DNA from: Terriglobia bacterium
Lineage (GTDB): Bacteria; Acidobacteriota; Terriglobia; Versatilivoradales; Versatilivoraceae
NCBI GenBank assembly: GCA_951813285.1
Contig: OX638355.1
Span: 3,181,136-3,245,135, forward strand
DNA: 64,000 nucleotides
Direction: 5' to 3'
The notes under the pieces are model-generated. The model made no database searches. It was not told where the DNA came from and saw only the letters and a list, made by a program, of their open reading frames with translations. The translations under genes were made by a program, and so were the position numbers. This document shows positions 26,240-33,908 of this stretch, piece after piece (positions within the stretch are counted from its first letter, which is position 1; each line of letters starts with the position of its first letter).

Positions 26240-26407
26240 TCAACGGGGAGCTTTTTCTTCCTGCAGGTGGATGTCGGCAACGATAGCCTGGGCTAGTTTT
26301 TCCGGGGTTGTGGGGATGCGCAGGTCTTCAGCGAGTTCCGACTTGGTGGGTTGGTACTTGTAAGGCCGAACCTTCACCGTTTTCTTTGGTATTCCTTCCT
26401 TGTCCAT
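26240..26407 (-). CDS. Small passenger protein of the IS1595-type element (55 aa), unknown function
   Basis: A 55-codon gene starting MDKEGIPKKTVKVRPYKYQP with AAAGGAG at good distance before the ATG. The stop lies 31 bases inside the left end of the element. The product is hydrophilic, with a basic first half and an acidic second half (TPEKLAQAIVADI then HLQEEKAPR). It could be a small regulator. No family is recognised with confidence. The good ribosome site and its place inside the element argue that it is real. Confidence 0.55.
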   Translation of the reverse strand: MDKEGIPKKTVKVRPYKYQPTKSELAEDLRIPTTPEKLAQAIVADIHLQEEKAPR

Positions 26408-26673
26408 CAGGTTCTCCTTTCAGGGTTTTCACTTTGTAATTTACATCAAAATGCAATCTTTTCATAACCTGATTTGCTAAACTAGCTGTTGCGAAACACT
26501 TGGGTATCCCCGGCCACGTCGGGCTGCTCACTAAATACAACAGCTACTGTATCCGGCCTTGGGTAGCTCCCAAGGTCAGCGAATAGGTGGGGTTCACCTT
26601 TACCCATGGTGTTTCGCAACAGCCCGGCACCCACTTGCTGAGCTGTTCCACACCGACCCTGAAAGGTGATTCC

Positions 26674-26931
26674 ATGAAGCGATGGATACTTGCGAGCGTC
26701 GTTATTGGCGTCTTACTGGTGGTTTGGTCCCTGGACTTTCGTTCTCAAGACCAAGGTGCCGGGCAACCCACCCCCCCACAAGAACAGTGCTACGACATCA
26801 TCAATGCCAACGGAGTGAGGTTTCTACTCAACCGTTGCACTGGTGATTCCTGGCGCTACCACAGCGGCTACAACAACAGGACCCGAGAGGTCACTGACGA
26901 TGCCTCCTGGATAGCTATATCCAGGTCATGA
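26674..26931 (+). CDS. Small membrane-anchored passenger protein, unknown function (GDSWRY type)
   Basis: An 85-residue protein. Residues about 4-20 are one hydrophobic helix (WILASVVIGVLLVVW). Beyond it lies a short outer domain with YDIINANGVRFLLNRCTGDSWRY. That motif recurs in the next gene, so the two are diverged paralogues. AAAGGTG precedes the ATG at 26674; an upstream in-frame start at 26587 lacks a ribosome site. The stop overlaps the next start by ATGA. It lies inside the IS1595-type element as cargo. Confidence 0.65.
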   Translation: MKRWILASVVIGVLLVVWSLDFRSQDQGAGQPTPPQEQCYDIINANGVRFLLNRCTGDSWRYHSGYNNRTREVTDDASWIAISRS

Positions 26932-27254
26932 TCATGGCCGCCCATCGGGAAGTGACCCCAACAGAAATTGTCGTTTATGTTGTGATTGCTGCTCTGGTGG
27001 GCGGCAGTGTCGCCGCAATGATTGCGTCCGGAGATACCCCGGCCTACTTACCCTCGGATTATCAAATTCTGGAAACTCGCCATGGCGTGTTCCTGCTGGA
27101 CAAGAAATCCGGAGATACCTGGAGATGGTCCATCTCTCAAGCTTCGCCAGGAAAACCCAGGTCGGCAGGCTGGAAACACTACAAGACCCCTTATCCCAAA
27201 GTGCTTAGCCTGGAAGAAACTGAGGCATTGCTGTTTCCGACTGAAGGAGAGTAA
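26928..27254 (+). CDS. Small membrane-anchored passenger protein, paralogue of the preceding gene (GDTWRW type)
   Basis: A 108-residue protein with a hydrophobic segment at about 13-32 (IVVYVVIAALVGGSVAAMI). The short domain YQILETRHGVFLLDKKSGDTWRW matches the shape of its neighbour's. Translation is coupled to the upstream gene by a four-base overlap. Both may form a small membrane complex. No function is known to me. It is cargo of the IS1595-type element. Confidence 0.65.
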   Translation: MIMAAHREVTPTEIVVYVVIAALVGGSVAAMIASGDTPAYLPSDYQILETRHGVFLLDKKSGDTWRWSISQASPGKPRSAGWKHYKTPYPKVLSLEETEALLFPTEGE

Positions 27255-27433
27255 TGCTTAGAGCCGTTTTCCGTTGCTCCGATTTTGGGAATTTGCTACG
27301 GTGGAAGAAGGTCGGGCCGCCCTCGTTGACGGGTAGATGACTCCCCTATGGAGGGGCAACCCACCATAGACACATCATCTATCGGCGCGACAGCGGACCC
27401 GGCCACCGATTCTAACGCATTCAGAGGTAACGC

Positions 27434-27676
27434 ATGAACGGAATTATGGAAGGAAGACTGGCGGCCCACAGGGCTTACATGATCTTGGCGGCTGCTAAAG
27501 ACAACATCGCAAATCCATTTGGAGGCAATGCTACCGGTCTAAAGGCTGCAATGCGAAGAATCGTCAACCTTGAGGGAAAAGACGAGAAGTTTTCCCTCGG
27601 GTTTGAAGCCGAAACTGAGCAGATCAGAAAAGCCCTCTATCGCTTCACTGAATCAACTTGTTGGACACAGCAGTAG
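27434..27676 (+). CDS. Hypothetical passenger protein (80 aa)
   Basis: An 80-residue soluble, mostly helical protein beginning MNGIMEGRLAAHRAYMILAA. AGAGGT precedes the ATG at good distance. I do not recognise a family. It lies between the membrane pair and the convergent transposase inside the IS1595-type element, about 180 bases after the pair. It may therefore be transcribed separately. Confidence 0.5.
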   Translation: MNGIMEGRLAAHRAYMILAAAKDNIANPFGGNATGLKAAMRRIVNLEGKDEKFSLGFEAETEQIRKALYRFTESTCWTQQ

Positions 27677-27718
27677 GATTGGTGCTGCAAGACCGCCCCC
27701 CGTGCTATCTAACACCCC

Positions 27719-28657
27719 TCACCCCACCAAGTCACAATACCTGAGCCGCTTGCCCTCCATGCCTCCCACCAGGGCCAGCATCTGGTCTAGGGTGTCGTAT
27801 TCCCGCAGGTTGTGCCGGCCGCAGAACTCGCTGACGTAGCGCTGAAGGTGCTTGTGGCTCAGGTGATGGAAGGTGCCCATGTAGGCTCGCTTGAGCATGG
27901 ACCAGAAGGACTCGATGCCGTTGGTGTGGGCTTCGCCCTGGACGTACTGGCCGTGGGAATGGTTGACGGTGAAATGGGCGAAGGCCATTCCCAGGTAGCC
28001 CTTGTGGTCGTCGGTGTAGACGATGGAACCGCACTCCACCCGTTGGCTGATGAACCTCTGGAGAGTGTCCCGGTCGGTGCCCTTGACCACTTCAGCGCTG
28101 ACCTGGTTTGTCTCGCGGTCCTTGGCTCCTACGACCGCCGCCTTGCCGACAGCCCCCCGCCCATCCAATTGCACGCGCTTAGACTTCGGCATGTTCTTGC
28201 GTTTGCCACCGACGTAGGTTTCGTCAACCTCGACGGGCCCCGAGAACAGTTCAGGTTGTGCCTCGTAGGTCTTCCGGATGCGCATCGCCAGGTGCCAAGC
28301 TGTTTTCTGCGTGATGCCTAACTCCCGGCTGAGTTTCAGGCTGGCAATGCTCTTGAGGTTGGTGGTCAGCAGGTAGATGGCGATGGCCCAAATACGGAAG
28401 GGGAGTTTCGAGCCGTGCATCACCGTTCCCGTCTTCAGCGAAAACATTTTCTTGTCCTCGCAGTCCCGGCAACGGTGGGTCATACTTTTGTGCTTGATTC
28501 CACTCTGGACGTTTAGCGATTTGCAGTGAGGGCAGCGCGGCCCGTGAGGCCACCGCTGATCGACAAACCACCTGTAAGCGGTCGCCTCGTCCGGGAACAT
28601 CCTCATCAGTTCGAGGATGGTGATTCCATTTCGGTAGCTCTTCCCTGGTCCGCCCAT
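27719..28657 (-). CDS. IS1595-family transposase
   Basis: A 312-residue DDE transposase (ISXO2-like domain). An N-terminal zinc ribbon carries CPHC and CRDC at about 42-66. The catalytic acids lie in VEVDETYVGG, VYTDDHKGY and TNGIESFWSMLKR, the last with the glutamate. It is intact and lies within matched inverted repeats, so the element could still be active. The start is 54 bases inside the right end. Confidence 0.95.
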   Translation of the reverse strand: MGGPGKSYRNGITILELMRMFPDEATAYRWFVDQRWPHGPRCPHCKSLNVQSGIKHKSMTHRCRDCEDKKMFSLKTGTVMHGSKLPFRIWAIAIYLLTTNLKSIASLKLSRELGITQKTAWHLAMRIRKTYEAQPELFSGPVEVDETYVGGKRKNMPKSKRVQLDGRGAVGKAAVVGAKDRETNQVSAEVVKGTDRDTLQRFISQRVECGSIVYTDDHKGYLGMAFAHFTVNHSHGQYVQGEAHTNGIESFWSMLKRAYMGTFHHLSHKHLQRYVSEFCGRHNLREYDTLDQMLALVGGMEGKRLRYCDLVG

Positions 28658-28711
28658 GGCAACCTCCCGGCGATCAGTTTAACCGAAATGTGATTCTGGT
28701 ATATAGTCCCC

Positions 28712-28728
28712 TAATTTAAAACACCCCC
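28712..28728. mobile_element. MITE-like element copy A (right remnant)
   Basis: TAATTTAA followed by AACACCCCC continues the right terminal repeat of MITE copy A after the IS1595-type insertion. It includes the duplicated target. The end is degenerate compared with the other copies. Confidence 0.6.
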
Positions 28729-28835
28729 TACTTTATGTACTGAAGCGTCGTGGGATACCTTGGTAGGCTTCCCCATCAAGTGGGACTCAGCCGTGATAGA
28801 ATTTCGCCTCTTCAAGGAAAGGCAGCGAGGTCAGA

Positions 28836-30632
28836 TTGCGTATCGTCGATGTTGAGCAGCTTCTTGCTCACAATAGTGATGCGGGGGGTCCACTTCGGAT
28901 GAGTCGCCTCAGCGCACTGGAACCGCGCCCGGAACCGTACTTTGCGCTTCTTTGCCAAGCGCATGGAACGATACACGCCAGCAATGCGCGAATCGGAAAT
29001 GCCGATTCGCAAGCAGTTTTGCCGGTGTATCGGGCCTTTCTGAATGATGCCGTCGCATCTCAAGCTCAGCTCGCGATTACTCCCGAATACAGCGTCCCGT
29101 GGGCACTGATTAGAGAGATCATCCAGGGCACACCGCGTCCACCGAAGGGCTCGCTATGGGTGTTGGGCTGCGAGAGTATCACGTTCAGAGAACTCAACAC
29201 TCTGCGGGTTACGGCTAATGGCAGCGCCGGTGTTTGCCTCGTCCACGAGAGCCTTCAGCCACAACAAATAGCACAGACGGCTTTCGTGGATCCGCTGGTC
29301 TTTGTTTTCTGGGCGGACGACAGTGCCGACAACGACGTGTTGTGTCTCCTGGTGCAGTTCAAGACCGTCCCCTCGCGAAATCCAGACCACGTGGAGCTTC
29401 AGTCGCTTTGTTTGGGTACCAGCGTCTACAAGTTCACGGCCCGTGCCGGCGACATTTCTCTGCTAGCGTTGATATGTTCCGACGCATTTGCATTCACAAA
29501 CGCTCTAGTCGACGAACATTGCACGAACCTCTTGCTCGTCCACATCCAACTCAATCAAAACCCCGCGAACATCGACTTTTCCGCGTATCGTTCTCGACTA
29601 TTTTCCGTTGCGAGCAACAACAACGTTGAAGTTATCTGCCTGAACTGGGCCGCAAATGTCTTGATCGAAGAGAGCGCCGACACGTGGAATTCGATTGCCG
29701 GTTCCGCTTGGTACATCGCACCTCGCGGCGTCACGCCGACCGACACTCATGTCAATCAGCTTCATCGGGGGGGGATGTACTACAGTATTGTTGGAGGGCG
29801 CTGGCACGCCTTCTTTCTCGACTATGCACCACATTCGGTGCTCCTGAGGAAGCAGCCCGTATTTGCCGCTGGCCCTCAAGTGCTCGCGCCGAGAGTCCCG
29901 CCTGACGTGGTTGCGCGGCGCGCGTGGGACCCTGAGCAGCGCGCATGGATAAGCGTCAATGCCGACGATGGCTTCGGTACGTTTATCCAACAGTATGACT
30001 CACTGCACGCGATGTTGCCGCAGTTGTGTGAACAGGACCCATTGGCCGTGGAACGTGCTCTCGAGTTGCTCGAGGGGCCGGTCGGACACGCATCTGACTG
30101 GTACACGTTGAAGGAGCTCTCTGCGCTTAAAGTCGCCGATGAAGAGTCCCTCCGTAGGGTGACGGTCAGCCAAGAGACGAACACCGCCCGGCAGGGAGTT
30201 GCCTTCCGACGCCGTCGTGCGAGGTGCGCGCAAACGGCTGCGACCATTCCCGGGCAGTTACTGAAGTGGCCTACGCCCGTTGCGGATCTCGCTGTTGGAT
30301 TTCGTTTCCGATGGACCAACGACGAGCCTCACAGCAACGTCGAGCCTGTCGACGGTGGTCGTCCGGCTGCATTTGTCTATCTCGGGGACAACCCGGAGGC
30401 GGACACGCTGGCAAACGTCTATGCCAAACTGAAAAAGGCGCGCCGGATTCACGCTTTCGTGACTTCAGACCAAGCGGGTATCGATCCGAGCGACGCAGTG
30501 AGTCTTGCGCAGGATCGGCTGTGCGTCGTTTACAAACGGAATCACACGCTTAAGTTCTACCGGCCGTCTGAGTACGCGTCAATTACTGATCCGGCGGGAC
30601 TGCAAATGGACGATATTGCTGGAGCTGAATAA
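28836..30632 (+). CDS. Nitrilase-superfamily protein with C-terminal extension, candidate defence effector
   Basis: A 598-residue protein. The N-terminal about 300 residues fit the carbon-nitrogen hydrolase fold. ITPEYSVPW gives Glu84, VQFKTVPSRNPDHVEL gives Lys176 with a further Glu187, and LLALICSDAF gives Cys214, the expected Glu-Lys-Cys triad. The C-terminal about 250 residues are not recognised. TTG start behind GCGAGG, five bases away. The stop overlaps the start of a Rad50/SMC-like ATPase gene by one base (TAATG), so the two are translated together. Codon use differs from the housekeeping arms. An NAD-, amide- or nucleotide-linked effector role is inferred from context only. Confidence 0.7.
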   Translation: MRIVDVEQLLAHNSDAGGPLRMSRLSALEPRPEPYFALLCQAHGTIHASNARIGNADSQAVLPVYRAFLNDAVASQAQLAITPEYSVPWALIREIIQGTPRPPKGSLWVLGCESITFRELNTLRVTANGSAGVCLVHESLQPQQIAQTAFVDPLVFVFWADDSADNDVLCLLVQFKTVPSRNPDHVELQSLCLGTSVYKFTARAGDISLLALICSDAFAFTNALVDEHCTNLLLVHIQLNQNPANIDFSAYRSRLFSVASNNNVEVICLNWAANVLIEESADTWNSIAGSAWYIAPRGVTPTDTHVNQLHRGGMYYSIVGGRWHAFFLDYAPHSVLLRKQPVFAAGPQVLAPRVPPDVVARRAWDPEQRAWISVNADDGFGTFIQQYDSLHAMLPQLCEQDPLAVERALELLEGPVGHASDWYTLKELSALKVADEESLRRVTVSQETNTARQGVAFRRRRARCAQTAATIPGQLLKWPTPVADLAVGFRFRWTNDEPHSNVEPVDGGRPAAFVYLGDNPEADTLANVYAKLKKARRIHAFVTSDQAGIDPSDAVSLAQDRLCVVYKRNHTLKFYRPSEYASITDPAGLQMDDIAGAE

Positions 30633-33600
30633 TGCTGCCGACCGAACATATTGTGAGAAAGCTCGAGCGGAAGTATCCGCACTTAGAGCGGGTGGGCCCT
30701 GCCGTCTTTCGGGGTGTTGACGAATACAATGACCGCCCCTATGCAGTCCGATATTTCGATCTGAACGATGATCTTCTGTCCGCCGCTGGGCGACTACACG
30801 AGTACCAGGAGAGCCTGCTCGGTATGTCGTACTTCAACGTTGAGTCGAAGGCTGACCTGCGTTGGAATCACTACCTCTATTTCGTCATCGCAACACCTCG
30901 GGTTGACAAAGCGTTTCTCCGAGCCAAAGCAACTGTCGAGTCTGACCGGGAATACACACGAAAGGTGGTGGTCACGGAAGGAGAGCTCGATGGCGTCCTT
31001 GATGACCTTCACTTTGGTGTCCAGTCGCCTGAAGGGTTTCCATCGGACCCAATCTCAATCTGGGCGGACACCCTTGACAAGCACAACCTAGGATTCATCG
31101 TCGACCAGACGCTACAAGTGCCGGCGGTCGTTCGGCATATCGCAGAAGGAGACCAGAGGCCAGTGCTTCGACCGCCAGCGATACCACGGCTTGACTCGGC
31201 TGAAGAGGCGGTGTCGAATGACCGCCTCGCCAACATCGCGATCCGCGGGTTCCGAGAGTATCCCGTTCAGAAGAGGTTCGACTTTGGCGACGTCAACCTG
31301 ATTCTCGGTGTCAACGGGGTTGGCAAGACATCTTTACTTGAAGCTATTGAGTATCTCTTCTGTGGCAAGACGCGACGAGCGGGATCTATTCTTCAACGCA
31401 CGAGTGTCTCCGGATCACTGGCGGAAGCGAAGCTCATCCTTGAAACAACGACCGCTACCTCGCAGGCAAAATTGCGATCGCGGCACCTAGTCTGGTACGG
31501 CAAATCCGAACTCAGAACCCTGACGCTTCACGATAGCTTTTCGAAGTTCAACTTTCTTGACACCGACGCAGCAGTCAGGCTCAGCGTGGAGACGAGTCGT
31601 GAGCGCATCATCGATGATCTCGCGCAGTTGCTACTTGGCGCCGAAGCATCGAAGGCGCTGGATCGATTCGGACGCGTAGCCCGCCAACTCGCGGATAGAA
31701 AGAAGACGATCGAGAACGACATAGCCATTAGAGATTTTCGCCGCTCTGACGCTGCCGCGAGACTCCAGTTCCTTCGCGAGGCTCCTCGGGAATCTGATTC
31801 ACTATTCAGCGACTTACTGGCTTGTCTTCGTAATGCCGCGTGGTTCCAGTTGCCATCCGACAAGCGTCAAACCGATCAACTTAGCGCGTCTCTCCAAACG
31901 GTTCTGGTTAATGTCGCTGTTCTCAGGTCGGCTGGTCACACCATCCCGGCCGATTTCGCCGAACTGGACGCCGCTGTTCAAAATCTGGCGGATACGGAAC
32001 GGGCCATCGACCGTCTGTCAAAACAGGAGGTCGCGCGGACGCGCGAGGACGCACGAACCAGGCAGGCTCTGCATCAGGTTACCAAGCGGAATGAGGCAAT
32101 CGACGCATTGACTCCCATCGTTGGGGCTGGAGTCAGCGAATTCCATCGGGAGCGTCAGTCGCTGGAGCGGCAGTTGGGCGAACGAACAGCGTTCCTCGCT
32201 GAGGCTGAGGCGGCTGTTGGAAATCTGCCATCTGATGAGACGTTTCGGCGAACGATGTTGTCCAAGGCCGTAGTCGAGTGGACGGCAGCAGTCGGAGCGG
32301 CAGACGTGAAAATTGACGCGGCCAAACGGGCGTTGGCAGCATTTGAGCTTACTCAGAATCTTCTTAACTCGCTGCGACAACGACTCCGATCCAGCGCCCG
32401 AGAGATCATGCGGCATACAGGGGACACGACCCATTGTCCGTTGTGCGAGGCGGAGTATTCTGAAGCGGAACTTGACAAGCGAATTGAAGGGGTGACTGAG
32501 GGATTTGTGACCGGCGAATCCGATCGACTCCGGTCTGAGCTGCAGACGGCGGAAACGTTGCATCAGCAGCGCTGGTCAGAATTGGAGGCGTTGCGAGCAT
32601 TGGAGCGTTACTTACAGGCGGATCCAGCGAAGACTTCGCTTGACGAAGCGATTCGGCTGGTGACCCGGGGCCGCGAACTGGTTGGTGGTTTGGTCTCAGA
32701 GTTGAATGCGGTACAGAAGGCTCTACGTGCGCAGGAGGAAGAAGGGTGGACGATCGGGCGACTGATTGAGTTGGCGTCGACAGCTCAGGTCCCAGAATCC
32801 GAAATCTCATCGGACGGTATCGAGGATACGCGCGTTGTGATTCGCGATGAACAGAAACGCCTACTTGGTTCCATCAACCGCTTGGAGGCTCAGGCACAAG
32901 AGGCGCGGGCACGCATGGCGGAGATCGGCGGTGCATTCGGGCTAAGCAATCCAACTATTGCTGAGGTGGCTCGGGTTGTGTCAGCGCGTAGGAGTGCAGC
33001 GGAGGATCGGCGCAGGGCGATTGCGGCGCTTCGGGACCGATTGAACTTGGCCGACATGCATTCCACATCGGAGCTGGAGGCTACGTTGCGCGAAGCCCAA
33101 AGCTTGGCCGGGCGGCTTCGCACAGCCCTGGCCAAGGAGCGGCAAGATACAGAAGCGATTGACCTAGAGACGAAGCTAACCAATGATGCCGTCGCCGAGA
33201 TCAAGGGTCTCCGCGTGAAACTGCAGCGCATCGACAGCGCTGCGTCGGTGCTCAAAGACCTCGTGAGCCAGCCATCCGAGCGTGTCCTCGCGGAAACTGT
33301 ACTACGCGAAAATGCTGCAAACATTGCTTCGACGTTCGCAAGGATTCATGCACCGAACGAGTTTGATATCGTAGTTGTTGATGATGGCTTGACAATTGTG
33401 CGGCGAGGCGGTGGCAACGTGAACCTGGACGAGATGAGTTCCGGCCAACGTGCGGCTTACGCCCTTTCGCTGTTCTTAGCAATGAACGAACGCCTGAGGT
33501 CAGGCCCGAGAGTTCTCTTGTTGGATGATCCGGTTGCCCATGTCGATGACATCAACACGTTGTCGCTCCTGGATCATCTGCGAGACATCGCCTTAAGTGG

Positions 33601-33712
33601 CGGGCTGCAAATCTTTTTTGTGACGGCCGACTCCAAGATCGGAGCTTTGTTTGGCCGAAAGTTTCGGTTTCTTGGCGACAGGTTTGTGCAGATCGAGCTA
33701 ACCAGAGAATGA
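30632..33712 (+). CDS. Rad50/SMC-like ATPase with zinc hook, candidate defence sensor
   Basis: A 1026-residue ABC-type ATPase. About 190 unrecognised N-terminal residues precede the head domain. Walker A is GVNGVGKTS at 226-234. Long coiled coils surround a zinc hook, CPLC at 602-605. The signature motif is MSSGQRAAYALSLFLAMN near 935, and Walker B is VLLLDDPVAHVDD near 962. This is the layout of Rad50, RloC and Lamassu LmuB type proteins. It is the second gene of an operon with a nitrilase-fold protein. It would be the DNA- or phage-sensing part, with the upstream protein as effector. That division is inferred. Confidence 0.8.
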   Translation: MLPTEHIVRKLERKYPHLERVGPAVFRGVDEYNDRPYAVRYFDLNDDLLSAAGRLHEYQESLLGMSYFNVESKADLRWNHYLYFVIATPRVDKAFLRAKATVESDREYTRKVVVTEGELDGVLDDLHFGVQSPEGFPSDPISIWADTLDKHNLGFIVDQTLQVPAVVRHIAEGDQRPVLRPPAIPRLDSAEEAVSNDRLANIAIRGFREYPVQKRFDFGDVNLILGVNGVGKTSLLEAIEYLFCGKTRRAGSILQRTSVSGSLAEAKLILETTTATSQAKLRSRHLVWYGKSELRTLTLHDSFSKFNFLDTDAAVRLSVETSRERIIDDLAQLLLGAEASKALDRFGRVARQLADRKKTIENDIAIRDFRRSDAAARLQFLREAPRESDSLFSDLLACLRNAAWFQLPSDKRQTDQLSASLQTVLVNVAVLRSAGHTIPADFAELDAAVQNLADTERAIDRLSKQEVARTREDARTRQALHQVTKRNEAIDALTPIVGAGVSEFHRERQSLERQLGERTAFLAEAEAAVGNLPSDETFRRTMLSKAVVEWTAAVGAADVKIDAAKRALAAFELTQNLLNSLRQRLRSSAREIMRHTGDTTHCPLCEAEYSEAELDKRIEGVTEGFVTGESDRLRSELQTAETLHQQRWSELEALRALERYLQADPAKTSLDEAIRLVTRGRELVGGLVSELNAVQKALRAQEEEGWTIGRLIELASTAQVPESEISSDGIEDTRVVIRDEQKRLLGSINRLEAQAQEARARMAEIGGAFGLSNPTIAEVARVVSARRSAAEDRRRAIAALRDRLNLADMHSTSELEATLREAQSLAGRLRTALAKERQDTEAIDLETKLTNDAVAEIKGLRVKLQRIDSAASVLKDLVSQPSERVLAETVLRENAANIASTFARIHAPNEFDIVVVDDGLTIVRRGGGNVNLDEMSSGQRAAYALSLFLAMNERLRSGPRVLLLDDPVAHVDDINTLSLLDHLRDIALSGGLQIFFVTADSKIGALFGRKFRFLGDRFVQIELTRE

Positions 33713-33876
33713 TCCTTGGCGGTCTGTGGAAGAGATGCGACTTCCTCCCAATGCGTGAAACAGATACCAAGCGCTGACGGCCACTTGGGTGGAGGCAAGC
33801 TAGTGACTAGAAAGAGCTCAAGTCGTCGTTGTGGACAGGCTCTGGCAGGCGGTGAAGTACGAAGAGGGAACCCCAG

Positions 33877-33908
33877 ATGACGTTATTGAATAAGTGGGAT
33901 TGCTTAGC
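33877..33908. mobile_element. MITE-like element copy B (left part)
   Basis: GATGACGTTATTGAATAAGT is a diverged left terminal repeat of the MITE family. It runs into the IS1634-type element after TTAG. The rest of this copy is at 35992-36168. Confidence 0.7.

Larger units (their letters stand above)
26209..28711 (-). mobile_element. IS1595-family element with passenger genes
   Basis: A 2503-base element. The ends are inverted repeats of 22 bases with two mismatches: left GGGGACTATATAC then AAAAATCAC, right complement GGGGACTATATAC then CAGAATCAC. The flanks TAATTTAA at 26201-26208 and 28712-28719 are an 8-bp target duplication, as expected for IS1595-family transposition. It carries a minus-strand transposase and four small passenger genes. 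It landed in the right terminal repeat of MITE copy A. Confidence 0.93.
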
